From positions 62,001-126,000 of the forward strand of contig CALVEK010000001.1 in the NCBI GenBank assembly GCA_944326555.1: a stretch of DNA of 64,000 nt, in the 5' to 3' direction. Under the pieces are notes generated by a model that had not been told where the DNA came from, did not search any database, and worked only from the letters and a program-made list of their open reading frames with translations. The position numbers and the translations under genes are program-made. Source of the stretch: Candidatus Gastranaerophilales bacterium (GTDB lineage: Bacteria > Cyanobacteriota > Vampirovibrionia > Gastranaerophilales > Gastranaerophilaceae). Shown here piece after piece: positions 55,779-63,630 of the stretch. The first letter of the stretch is position 1. Every line of letters begins with the position of its first letter.

Positions 55779-56690
55779 ATGAAAAGACAATTTACAGGTT
55801 TTTTAAATGGAACAATAGCTGCAGCAAGTTACGGAACGAATCCTCTTTTTGCGCTGCCTTTGTATGCAGGCGGAATTGGTGTTAATTCCGTTCTTTTTTA
55901 CAGGTATGCTATAGCGGTTTTAATTTATGGGTTATGGCTAAAATTCCATAAAAAGTTATCATTTAAAATTAATCGCAAAGAATTTTTTGTATTGTTGATT
56001 CTTGGCTTATTGTTCTCTTTTTCTTCTTTAACTTTATTTGATGCTTTTAACTATATTCAAGTAGGTGTGGCCTGTACTATTTTATTTATTTATCCGATTT
56101 TTGTGGCTGTAATAATGGCTTTATTTTTTAAGGAGAAAATTACAAAAACAGTTATTTTTTCTATTATATTAACTTTTTCCGGAATATGGCTTTTGTATAA
56201 TGGAAAAGCGGGTATAACTCTTAATTTACACGGGGTTATTTTAGTTTTGTTGTCGGCTATTTTTTATGCGTTGTATATAGTCGGTGTAAAAAATATTAGC
56301 GTAGTTAAGCATATCAAATCGGACAAATTGAGTTTTTACGTTATGTTGTTTGGTTTGTTGGTTTATATTATCAACCTTAAATTCTGTACAGAGCTACAAA
56401 TGATTAATAGTCCGTTTTTATGGCTGTGTACCCTTGGTTTGGCTTTGTTTCCTACAATTATTTCCCTTGAAACTATAGCTATATCAATAAAATTAATTGG
56501 TTCCACAACTACTGCTATTTTGGGTGCACTTGAGCCTTTAACTGCAATATTTTTTGGTGTTGTATTTTTTCATGAACATTTAACTTTTAGGATTATTGTT
56601 GGCGTAATTTTGGTTTTGGCAGGCGTGTTTCTTGTTATTTTAAGAAAAAAATTGAAACAAATGTTTGAAAAGAATAATTGTTTGTATTAA
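55779..56690 (+). CDS. EamA/DMT-family transporter
   Basis: A 303-residue inner-membrane protein with ten membrane segments and two EamA repeats: NGTIAAASYGTNPLFALPLY and SLTLFDAFNYIQVGVACTIL in the first half, ILVLLSAIFYALYIVGVKNI and GSTTTAILGALEPLTAIFFG in the second. Drug/metabolite transporter superfamily; the substrate is not predictable. No ribosome binding site of note. Single rightward gene, divergent from the photolyase. Confidence 0.92.
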   Translation: MKRQFTGFLNGTIAAASYGTNPLFALPLYAGGIGVNSVLFYRYAIAVLIYGLWLKFHKKLSFKINRKEFFVLLILGLLFSFSSLTLFDAFNYIQVGVACTILFIYPIFVAVIMALFFKEKITKTVIFSIILTFSGIWLLYNGKAGITLNLHGVILVLLSAIFYALYIVGVKNISVVKHIKSDKLSFYVMLFGLLVYIINLKFCTELQMINSPFLWLCTLGLALFPTIISLETIAISIKLIGSTTTAILGALEPLTAIFFGVVFFHEHLTFRIIVGVILVLAGVFLVILRKKLKQMFEKNNCLY

Positions 56691-56866
56691 TCTGTAATGG
56701 TTGAAAAATTAAGCCATCAGCTAAGTTTTAACATTCACAAAGTTTTTATTATAAAAACACTAGCAAAATATATGAGAATTGTTTTGAACAGGATTGTTGG
56801 TGATATTCAAGGTCTTGTTTAATATCGTTGTATCAGATTGATTTTTGAAGAAAGGAAGTTTTTAAA

Positions 56867-57244
56867 GTGCGTATCAACAATTATGAAGCTAAAACAAACA
56901 ATATTACGTTTGGAAATATGAAAAGAGATTCTTATTCTATGACAAAGGAGTTGTTTGACAGAGTTGTCGAATATCCTGCTGTTAAAGAGTTTTCCAAAAA
57001 ATATAATGCAGTTGTTGCAGTGGACAGTTTTTTTAGCAGCAGAGTACCTAACAGAGCTCAATATGCTTTGGTATTGAAAGAGATTGAACCAAAATCATTT
57101 TGGGGTAAAGTTAAAAATTTATTCACTAAACAAAATGCAGATTCGATAACTCTTAAAACAAGAGCTAATAGTCTTGATGATTTTGAAAGATCTGTTGCTA
57201 ATAAAGAAGAAAATTGTCTTTTAGATATTTACAACAGAAAATAA
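56867..57244 (+). CDS. Unknown 125-residue protein, GTG start
   Basis: Starts at GTG 56867 with AAGGAAG about 8 bases upstream. The N-terminus MRINNYEAKTNNITFGNMKR contains an ITFGN motif close in form to VTFKG in 27648-29075. The rest (SYSMTKELFDRVVEYPAVKE, KYNAVVAVDSFFSSR, LKEIEPKSFWGKVKNLF) is soluble with no known domain. A strong terminator follows. Confidence 0.75.
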   Translation: MRINNYEAKTNNITFGNMKRDSYSMTKELFDRVVEYPAVKEFSKKYNAVVAVDSFFSSRVPNRAQYALVLKEIEPKSFWGKVKNLFTKQNADSITLKTRANSLDDFERSVANKEENCLLDIYNRK

Positions 57245-57263
57245 TAAATAAGTTTGATAAATA

Positions 57264-57296
57264 AAAAAAGAGGCAAGTCATAGCTGCCTCTTTTTT
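57264..57296. terminator. Strong bidirectional terminator
   Basis: AAAAAAGAGGCA (57264-57275), 9-base loop, TGCCTCTTTTTT (57285-57296), a 12-bp perfect stem. It sits between the convergent gene at 56867 and the prepilin gene, serving both. Confidence 0.92.
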
Positions 57297-57318
57297 GTTT
57301 TATATTTCTTTACTATTA

Positions 57319-58041
57319 CTATGGTAAATCTTCCCAATATGTTTTTGTGGAATCATGTGGACTTTTGTTTGCAATCGCATAGTAAGAGCATCCGTAGCCG
57401 TTGCTTTTTTGTTTAGATGATAGAGAACAAGGATCACCGATTTCTTCCTTGTCTACAGCTTCATACTTATTACCGGTGGTTGCGTCTTTAATTTCTTCCT
57501 CAGTCATATCGGCATACATTTTTATGGAAGTCAGCTCACCTGTTGATGTAGCATGAAAACAAAATATATCATGACCCAATTGATTTGGCGGTTTAACTCC
57601 GTTTGTATCAATGGTCATGTTTATCATACCTTCATTGATAAAAAAACCTATTAACATTCCATTTGCCAAAACTTTGTTTGGGTATGCAAATCTACCGCCG
57701 TTGACAGGACTGTGAGCGGTTTTATTATAGTTATATATTTTATAGTTTCCGTTGTTAAGATTGCTCGTTACCTGTAGCAAATCATAGTAATAGTTGTATA
57801 GTGTGTTTGCATCTGCGTATACTGTACCATTGTATATTGGAGCCTTCTTAAATATTGTTGGATCTTTAGCATAGATGATTTTTGTTGATTCATCCAACAG
57901 ATGATATGCTTTTTTAAACGATGATTCTAATAAACGGGTTCTGTATACATCAGAAAGTGACGGAATTGTTATTGCTGCAACAACACCAATTATTCCAAGA
58001 GAAATTAAAACTTCTGATAGTGTAAATGCTTTTCTTTCCAT
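57319..58041 (-). CDS. Type IV prepilin-like protein
   Basis: A 240-residue pseudopilin or pilin. The N-terminus MERKAFTLSEVLISLGIIGV carries a class III signal with a basic leader, Phe at +1 and Glu at +5. The residue before the cleavage point is Ala5, where Gly is usual. The hydrophobic helix runs to about residue 30. The C-terminal globular part has paired cysteines (DIFCFHATS; DPCSLSSKQKSNGYGCSYY). It would need a prepilin peptidase encoded elsewhere; pilT is at 14547. Confidence 0.88.
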   Translation of the reverse strand: MERKAFTLSEVLISLGIIGVVAAITIPSLSDVYRTRLLESSFKKAYHLLDESTKIIYAKDPTIFKKAPIYNGTVYADANTLYNYYYDLLQVTSNLNNGNYKIYNYNKTAHSPVNGGRFAYPNKVLANGMLIGFFINEGMINMTIDTNGVKPPNQLGHDIFCFHATSTGELTSIKMYADMTEEEIKDATTGNKYEAVDKEEIGDPCSLSSKQKSNGYGCSYYAIANKSPHDSTKTYWEDLP

Positions 58042-58222
58042 ATATTTTATTATAACTCATTTTTCCTTTTAGGCTAGAGGTTTTTTAACAATATGTAATT
58101 TTTTTTATAAAAATTGCAAAAATAAGATATTGCATTATATTGTTCAGCATTGTTTGTAAAGATTAAAAGTTGCGGATTTAACGCTAAAAATCTATCTGTG
58201 GCAGTTGATTAGAAGTTTTATT

Positions 58223-59194
58223 CTAATTGTATAAATTTATAGCTTTTTGATAAATATTTTCAGCTGAAAAATCATCTGATATTACAACAGAATGGTACAT
58301 AAAATCTCTTGGTGCCCACTTTTTTATCATTTCGGGGCAGTAAAAAACGCTTGCAACAGGAGCACCAACAGCACAAGCAAGGTGCATTGTCCCTGTATCA
58401 ACACTTATTACCGTTTTACATATTTTTAAAATATCAGCAAGTTGTTTTATTGTTGTAACATCTGTTAAGTCCACAAAATTAACACAGCCGCTTTTTTTTA
58501 TGTTATTTGCAAATTCTCTGCATTCTTTTCCTGCACCCAGATAAAAAACCGTTTTGTTATCTTTGTTTGCGAGCTCTATAATTTTGATTGCTGTTTCAAC
58601 AGGCATGTCTTTTATTTTTTGCTTGCTTATGCAGCATAAACCTATAATATCTTTGTTTTGAAATTGTTTTTTTAATTTTTGAGCTAATTTATCAGTTTCA
58701 ATATCTGTTTTATATTTTATAGGCAATATTTGAGCTGTTTTTCCGGTTAATGATTTTATAAAATTTGCGTTTATGTCTTGTGTGTGGACAAAACCATCAG
58801 TCTCTTTGTGCTTGTGCGTAAGAAGATATTTTGAAATATTTTCTGATCCTGAAATTCTATATTTTGAGCGTAGTAAATATGACAAAAGAATTCCTCTGTC
58901 ATTGCCGTACAAGATGAATGTTGCATAAATCTTTTTATAATATGGGCATTCGGTTACAAATTTTACCAGTCCCCAAAATCCTTTATGTTTACCCCTTTTG
59001 TCAACGGTAATTACGTCATCTACACATTCTTGATATTTTGCTGCCTCATAAAAGGGCTTGTTGACAAGGAATACGATTTTTGAATCGGGGTAGTTTTGCT
59101 TTATGTTTTGGCACAAAGAGCTTGTAAGAACGACATCACCAAAATATGAAAGATTTATGATAAGAAAAATTTTTTCATTATTATTTTTTATCAT
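58223..59194 (-). CDS. Glycosyltransferase family 9 (heptosyltransferase-like)
   Basis: A 323-residue GT-B enzyme of the family that adds heptose to the LPS core. Blocks: IFLIINLSYFGDVVLTSSLC at the N-terminus, NYPDSKIVFLVNKPF, and the nucleotide-sugar site ICKTVISVDTGTMHLACAVG, APVASVFYCPEMIKKWAPRD. The usual DTGPMH is DTGTMH here. The acceptor is not predictable. With kdsA it supports an LPS-type core. Single leftward gene with a start at ATG 59194. Confidence 0.92.
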   Translation of the reverse strand: MIKNNNEKIFLIINLSYFGDVVLTSSLCQNIKQNYPDSKIVFLVNKPFYEAAKYQECVDDVITVDKRGKHKGFWGLVKFVTECPYYKKIYATFILYGNDRGILLSYLLRSKYRISGSENISKYLLTHKHKETDGFVHTQDINANFIKSLTGKTAQILPIKYKTDIETDKLAQKLKKQFQNKDIIGLCCISKQKIKDMPVETAIKIIELANKDNKTVFYLGAGKECREFANNIKKSGCVNFVDLTDVTTIKQLADILKICKTVISVDTGTMHLACAVGAPVASVFYCPEMIKKWAPRDFMYHSVVISDDFSAENIYQKAINLYN

Positions 59195-59307
59195 AGTTTT
59201 GAATGCTTTTACTATAACTGCGCACCATATTATTTAATCATATACATAGATATATTGATAGCTTTTGTTATAAATATTTCTTTCTAATTTATGATAAAAT
59301 CCGTTTT

Positions 59308-59694
59308 ATGAAAAACTTTGAAAAATATGTTACACTGAATTTTTTATCCTTTTTAGGATGGATTTTTCTTGTTATATCATTGATTGTTATTTTTTATTTA
59401 TTTCCCGATGTAACAGTCTATGATAATAGGTCTGGTGAAGATGCACCGTACGGAATATTCGGGTTGATGTCTTTTTGTGCCGCGTATCTTTTTATCAATA
59501 CGCTAATAGAACTTGCTGTTTTACCTTGTGTTTTTATAGAGTTTTTAATTTACAAATTCAAAAAAACAAAACCCAAGTTTATAAAAGTAGCTGATAAACT
59601 GAAAAACATTCATTCAGTAGTTTTTATTTTAGGACTAATTTTTTTGATTATTTCTTTAATTCTTGGACTTTTATATATCCTGAGCCCGATTTAA
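59308..59694 (+). CDS. Unknown small membrane protein
   Basis: A 128-residue protein with three or four membrane segments: LNFLSFLGWIFLVISLIVIF, YGIFGLMSFCAAYLFINTLI, and SVVFILGLIFLIISLILGLL. A loop with VYDNRSGEDAPYG lies between the first two. No known family recognised. Divergent from the GT9 gene. The start lacks a clear ribosome binding site. Confidence 0.7.
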   Translation: MKNFEKYVTLNFLSFLGWIFLVISLIVIFYLFPDVTVYDNRSGEDAPYGIFGLMSFCAAYLFINTLIELAVLPCVFIEFLIYKFKKTKPKFIKVADKLKNIHSVVFILGLIFLIISLILGLLYILSPI

Positions 59695-59708
59695 TGTATA
59701 AATTGTTT

Positions 59709-59911
59709 GAGCCTTGCTTTACATGACAGAGCTCAACGCTCTGAGTGTGGAGTTAGCTGAGTCTTGCTTGTTCACTACGTGAAGACATTTTGCACTGAAT
59801 CAAAGATTCACTCATATGACGTTAAAAGTGAGTAAGATGACACTCTGTCGTGCAAAACAATCCTGTGAATTTTTTGTGAGAGGTAAGGTGAGTTTTCGGC
59901 AGCTTACTCTA
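59709..59911. repeat. Cluster of short inverted repeats, no gene
   Basis: The 393-base gap after 59694 is rich in hairpins. CAGAGC/GCTCTG lies at 59727-59743, TTCAC/GTGAA at 59771-59783 and TGAATC/GATTCA at 59796-59810. TTTTGCAC (59788-59795) pairs with GTGCAAAA (59850-59857), and AGAGGTAAG pairs with CTTACTCT near 59879-59911. A direct repeat GAGYCTTGCTT occurs at 59709 and 59759. It may be a structured RNA or the remains of a mobile element. Confidence 0.5.
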
Positions 59912-60087
59912 CTTAACAAATGTCAAGTAATATGTCAATATAAATTAGTATTTTTTAATTATATATACTTCACTATTAGACTCGGAGACAAATGGATAAT
60001 TTAAAAATTGAAACTATTACACAATGGTTATTAATTTATTTGCATAAAAAATAATGCAATAAATAAAAAATAGGTTAAAATAAATTT

Positions 60088-60597
60088 ATGAAAAAAATTC
60101 TTGTTTTATTATCATTAATATTGGTTTCTTCAGGCTGTACTAAAGTACAGGAAAATCAGATTGTCGCAGAACAGCAGCAGTGTCCTTCTTGTGAAGAATA
60201 TTGCAAGGAACACCCTGTTTTAAAAGAGCCTGAAATACCTGAATCTACAAAACATCCCATTGATATTGAAGAAGAGAAATGTTTAAAGAACGCATATTCT
60301 AATGCGGATATGAGAAATTGTTCTTATGATGCAATGGACGCTTGGTTTAAGGTAATAGACAAAGATTTAGCTACTTTGAAAAAGATTTTATCTTCTGAAA
60401 AATATGAAGCTATTGTTAAATCACAGAAACAATGGGAAAAATATCAAGAAGAAGAATTTATAACCAATAATCTGGTAGTTTTTGACAAAGGTGGCACTTT
60501 TTATCATGTTGTAAGTGTCGGTGATAAAGCTCATATAGTGAAAGAAAGAGCATTGCTTTTGAATTCTTATGTAAATCTGTATTCAGAGCAAGATTGA
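60088..60597 (+). CDS. LprI/DUF1311-like lipoprotein (lysozyme-inhibitor type)
   Basis: A 169-residue exported protein. The signal peptide MKKILVLLSLILVSSGC ends in a lipobox-like Cys17, though Ser rather than Leu is at -3. Two short Cys motifs follow (CPSCEEYC). Residues about 63-135 match the DUF1311/LprI-N pattern: EEKCLKNAYSNADMRNCSYD, then AMDAWFKVIDKDLATLKKIL and KSQKQWEKYQEEEF. Members of this family include LprI, a lysozyme inhibitor of mycobacteria. The next gene, 65 bases on, is a muramidase, so a protective partner role is a fair inference. An alternative is an unrelated envelope lipoprotein. Confidence 0.78.
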   Translation: MKKILVLLSLILVSSGCTKVQENQIVAEQQQCPSCEEYCKEHPVLKEPEIPESTKHPIDIEEEKCLKNAYSNADMRNCSYDAMDAWFKVIDKDLATLKKILSSEKYEAIVKSQKQWEKYQEEEFITNNLVVFDKGGTFYHVVSVGDKAHIVKERALLLNSYVNLYSEQD

Positions 60598-60617
60598 TTT
60601 TTCATGATTTATTTTAA

Positions 60618-60654
60618 CCTTTCTGTTTAATAAAAATATGTATTTACAGAAAGG
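60618..60654 (+). promoter_or_regulatory. Hairpin covering the muramidase ribosome binding site
   Basis: CCTTTCTGT (60618-60626) pairs perfectly with ACAGAAAGG (60646-60654) around a 19-base loop. The 3' arm contains most of the AAAGGA ribosome binding site (60650-60655), 7 bases before ATG 60663. The hairpin would hide the site and reduce translation unless opened. No T-run follows, so it is not a terminator. Confidence 0.6.
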
Positions 60655-60662
60655 ACCACGAA

Positions 60663-61478
60663 ATGTACGATAAAAAATTTTACACATTATTAGATTATGT
60701 ATTTGCAGAAGAGGGTGGTTTTAGCAATCATAAAAATGACAGAGGCGGACGAACAAATTTTGGTATTTCTCAAATCGCAATGGATGAGTATACAAGAAAG
60801 AGAAACCTACCTCACAAAGATGTTAAAAATATTACAAAAGAAGAAGCAGCTAAAATTTACTATGAGGATTATTATTTAAAATCAGGAGCTGACAAACAAG
60901 ATGATATTCGAGATGCATATATTTTGTTTGATACAGCAGTAAACTTCCACCCTACAACCTCTAAAAATATGTTTAAACAAGCAAACGGTAATTTTTACAA
61001 TATGCTCGATATTAGGCTTAAACAACATCTTAAAGAGGTCAAAGATGACCCAAGACAAGAGGTGTTTAAACAGGGTTGGATAAATAGAGTTAAAAGAATT
61101 GAAAAACGAGCAGATGAACTAATAAAAGATCCTGATTTCAAGCCTTCTTATGCGGATGAAAAAACACCTTTTGATGAGGACTACGAGGGAGAACTCAAAA
61201 AAATAAATAATATCTCTGACCCAAAAGAGAAAGAAAGATTAAAAAATAAATATCAATATTTGTTAAACAAAAACGGTACTCCAACTGGCCATGCTACTAA
61301 TATTGACCAAGATAGAGATACACGAACCCCAAGTCAAAGACTCGATGATGAAATAAGAGAAAAATATTTTAGAATGAAAAACAAAAGACTTCAAAGAGTG
61401 TTTGGTAAATCAAGTGGTTCATCAGGTACGGGTCGCTGGGTCACTATTAACGGCAATCATGTGTTCATAGAGGATTAG
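60663..61478 (+). CDS. GH108-type muramidase (phage endolysin-like)
   Basis: A 271-residue peptidoglycan muramidase. The N-terminal domain (about residues 8-150) has the GH108 catalytic motif FAEEGGFSNHKNDRGGRTNF with Glu17 in EGG, then GISQIAMDEYT, EEAAKIYYEDYYLKSGA, DAYILFDTAVNFHP and FKQGWINRVKRIEKRADEL. The remaining 120 residues are charged and end with GRWVTINGNHVFIED, a tail type I associate with phage head or structural proteins. No signal peptide or membrane anchor. Phage or domesticated endolysin is the best reading. It follows the LprI-like lipoprotein and precedes the tRNA-Gly repeat region. Confidence 0.85.
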   Translation: MYDKKFYTLLDYVFAEEGGFSNHKNDRGGRTNFGISQIAMDEYTRKRNLPHKDVKNITKEEAAKIYYEDYYLKSGADKQDDIRDAYILFDTAVNFHPTTSKNMFKQANGNFYNMLDIRLKQHLKEVKDDPRQEVFKQGWINRVKRIEKRADELIKDPDFKPSYADEKTPFDEDYEGELKKINNISDPKEKERLKNKYQYLLNKNGTPTGHATNIDQDRDTRTPSQRLDDEIREKYFRMKNKRLQRVFGKSSGSSGTGRWVTINGNHVFIED

Positions 61479-61860
61479 TTTTACTAAAAGAACAGGTATA
61501 AAAAACTGCCCTTTTGTCATCTACCGCAAGTTCAATAAAAGCACTCCTAAAAAACAGCATTATACAAGGCAAATACGGGATTGTCCGCATATCCGATAGG
61601 AAAGTTAATTAAACAAACAGGCTCAAACTTATTAAATGCAGCAAATATTGCCTGTTATGGTAGAAACACAGTAATATAAACATTTATCAAATTGGATTAT
61701 TCGGGTACGCATAGTCCTTAATTTCGCTAAAATTTTGCTGTCGCAAAATTGCCGTTCAACCGGACTATATGCTCTTACGAGTTTCGCCTTTTGTGCTTTG
61801 CACAAGCCGTCTCAATCTGTTCGCTCACCGGACTCGTTTTACTCCGTCCGTACGCAAATC
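61479..61860. other. Non-coding spacer with hairpins
   Basis: No convincing gene. Two good hairpins: AATTTTGC/GCAAAATT with a 4-base loop (61731-61750) and TTGTGC/GCACAA with a 3-base loop (61791-61805). CCGGACT occurs twice (near 61761 and 61828). The stretch from about 61700 on is visibly richer in GC than the surrounding genes, which suggests a different origin. Confidence 0.5.
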
Positions 61861-61948
61861 CGCTCGAACTTTACTTGAGTTCTCACCTCTGTCTCTCTAT
61901 ATACTAAAAAACACCCTGTCGGGTGTTATCTTAAAAATGGAGCGAGAG
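61861..61948. repeat. 88-bp direct repeat, copy 1 (tRNA terminator plus tRNA 3' tip)
   Basis: Matches 62201-62288 at 85 of 88 positions, 340 bases away. It contains a minus-strand terminator hairpin (AACACCC/GGGTGTT, 61910-61927) and ends with the last 11 bases of tRNA-Gly (61938-61948, minus-strand CTCTCGCTCCA), without the tRNA body. Confidence 0.9.
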
Positions 61949-62072
61949 CCAAGCAGGTACTATGTCCCTAATGCTCATTTCATTCGCAAAGGGTCATAGC
62001 ATCGAGGCTTTAGTGTGAATGTTTCTTTAAAAAAATCATTATTACTTTTTAGTATCTTTGTCTTTCTTCCAT

Positions 62073-62104
62073 AAAAAAAGAGTCCTCACAGGGACTCTTT
62101 TTTT
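62073..62104. terminator. Strong hairpin terminator inside the repeat region
   Basis: AAAAAAAGAGTCC (62073-62085) pairs with GGACTCTTTTTTT (62092-62104), a 13-bp perfect stem with a 6-base loop. On the minus strand it directly follows a displaced copy of the tRNA-Gly 3' end (62106-62124). Confidence 0.88.
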
Positions 62105-62105
62105 A

Positions 62106-62124
62106 TGGAGCGAGAGACGAGGCT
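62106..62124 (-). pseudogene. Displaced copy of the tRNA-Gly 3' end (19 nt)
   Basis: Nineteen bases (minus-strand AGCCTCGTCTCTCGCTCCA) are identical to the 3' end of the intact tRNA-Gly at 62278-62296, including CCA. Upstream of it on the minus strand the match stops, so there is no tRNA body. Such fragments mark attachment sites of tRNA-targeting elements or leftovers of tRNA duplication. Confidence 0.75.
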
Positions 62125-62200
62125 GTCTTGCTCGCTCGCAATAAACGGCGTTACGTGTCGAAAACTCAACGTTTCCGCCACTGCAGCCTCCGCTCGCTCG

Positions 62201-62288
62201 CGTTCGAACTTTACTTGAGTTCTCGCCTCTGTCTCTCTATATACTAAAAAACACCCTATCGGGTGTTATCTTAAAAATGGAGCGAGAG
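62201..62288. repeat. 88-bp direct repeat, copy 2 (joined to the intact tRNA)
   Basis: Second copy of the 61861-61948 repeat, 3 mismatches. Here the tRNA end belongs to the intact tRNA-Gly. It includes the real tRNA terminator. Confidence 0.9.
62246..62267 (-). terminator. Terminator of tRNA-Gly
   Basis: On the minus strand, AACACCC-GATA-GGGTGTT (stem 62250-62267) is followed by TTTT (62249-62246), 10 bases after the CCA end of the tRNA. Confidence 0.85.
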
Positions 62289-62352
62289 ACGAGGCTCGAA
62301 CTCGCGACCCCTTCCTTGGCAAGGAAGTGTTCTACCACTGAACTACTCTCGC
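62278..62352 (-). tRNA. tRNA-Gly (GCC anticodon)
   Basis: A 75-base minus-strand tRNA with encoded CCA. Acceptor GCGAGAG pairs with CTCTCGC. The D arm holds AGTTCAGTGGTAGAAC, the anticodon arm CTTCCTTGCCAAGGAAG with anticodon GCC, and the T arm GCGAGTTCGAGCCTCGT. All four arms fold. Its 3' part is duplicated at 62106-62124 and 61938-61948. The CCA-adding enzyme gene lies just upstream. Confidence 0.96.
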
Positions 62353-62394
62353 ATTCGGTAATTCTTATTATACATGGCAAATTTTATTTTTCAA

Positions 62395-63630
62395 CTACTT
62401 TATTTGAGTTTTTACAAAATTAATTTCATCTGCCTTATTTATAACATTTCCGTTGAGTTTTTTTCGTAATATCTTATCCAGCATTTCTCCTATTTGTTTG
62501 CCATCTGTTAATCCCATCTCTTTTAGTTCTTCACCGTTTAACTCAACTCTTATTTTTGAAAGTTTTTCTATATATATCAGTGCTTCTTTTCTTTTGGTTA
62601 AAAGGTAATATATTAAAACCGATTCAAGCGTTCTTTTTTCAAAAAACTTGTATATGTCGTAATTTGAATTAATCATGCTTAAATTGGCAGACAGCAAGAT
62701 ATCTTTATCCGTAAAAATCTTTTTTTCTTGTCTCGTAAAACAAAATGCCTCGATAATTTCTTTGTCGTTTAATATACAGCCGAGATATACTAACCAAGGA
62801 AAATCTATTTCAGCCTTGTGATTATCAATAAGCGTTTTTATTTCCAATCCTTTTACGTCAGGTTTTTGCGCATACAATAACTTTTCAACGTTATTTGCAA
62901 GAAACATGTCAAATATTTTGTGATTTTCAAGAGAAAAAGATTGTTTAATTTCCGACTTTATTCGGCTCCAGGATATGTCTTTGTGGAGTTGTGTATTTTG
63001 GTATTTTTCCTGCAATTCTTTTGTATGCTCATCTCTGTGGAAACTGAATCTGGCAGCAAATTTTAATCCTCGTATGATTCTTGACGGGTCTTCGTTAAAA
63101 CTGTTGTCATGCAGAATCTTTAATTTTTTATGTTTTATGTCGTCTATTCCGCCTACGTAGTCTATAACATTGCCGAATGTCTTTTTGTTTAGTGATACTG
63201 CTAAAGAATTTATGGTAAAATCTCTGCGATATACGTCTTCTTCCAGTGTGCAGCCAATGCGTACCACTACAGGTAAATGGCCTCTACGAGGGTAAAATTC
63301 TTGTCTTGTTGAGGCAAAATCGATTTCTATATTATTGGGAAATTGAACTTTAACAGTTTTTAAATCCGAATTAACCTGCAAAATTTTACATAATTTGCTA
63401 TCGACAAGTTTGTGGCAAAAATCTGTAGCATTCCCCTCAACGGTGATATCTATGTCGAAACTTTCTTTTTCTAAAAACAAATCTCTGACGATTCCGCCAA
63501 TGAGAAAAATTTTGAAACCGTATAAGTCAGCAGCTTTGCCGCATACATCCAGTATTGTTTGTATATCTTGCGAAAGTTGTGATTTTATTTTGTCGGTTAT
63601 ATTAAGCGTGTTTTTATTTGCTTTTTGCAT
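62395..63630 (-). CDS. cca: CCA-adding tRNA nucleotidyltransferase / poly(A) polymerase family
   Basis: Adds or repairs the 3' CCA of tRNAs. The 411-residue product has the class II nucleotidyltransferase head: KIFLIGGIVRDLFLEKESFD, DIDITVEGNATDFCH, FASTRQEFYPRRGHLPVV, RDFTINSLAVSLN, DDIKHKKLKILHDNSFNEDP and SRIIRGLKFAARFSFH. The C-terminal part is less conserved. It could instead be an A-adding enzyme, since tRNA-Gly already encodes CCA. Overlaps the upstream coiled-coil gene by 17 bases. Confidence 0.9.
   Translation of the reverse strand: MQKANKNTLNITDKIKSQLSQDIQTILDVCGKAADLYGFKIFLIGGIVRDLFLEKESFDIDITVEGNATDFCHKLVDSKLCKILQVNSDLKTVKVQFPNNIEIDFASTRQEFYPRRGHLPVVVRIGCTLEEDVYRRDFTINSLAVSLNKKTFGNVIDYVGGIDDIKHKKLKILHDNSFNEDPSRIIRGLKFAARFSFHRDEHTKELQEKYQNTQLHKDISWSRIKSEIKQSFSLENHKIFDMFLANNVEKLLYAQKPDVKGLEIKTLIDNHKAEIDFPWLVYLGCILNDKEIIEAFCFTRQEKKIFTDKDILLSANLSMINSNYDIYKFFEKRTLESVLIYYLLTKRKEALIYIEKLSKIRVELNGEELKEMGLTDGKQIGEMLDKILRKKLNGNVINKADEINFVKTQIK

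Noticed and set aside
59816-60004. Plus-strand frame of 62 codons in the hairpin-rich gap
   Set aside because: No ribosome binding site, no protein-like composition, and it runs through several inverted repeats.
61769-61999. Plus-strand frame of 76 codons in the tRNA-Gly repeat region
   Set aside because: It crosses the 88-bp repeat, a terminator and a tRNA fragment; its content is explained by these elements.
60088-62352. A complete prophage next to tRNA-Gly
   Set aside because: Only an endolysin-like gene is present; no integrase, capsid, tail or terminase genes.
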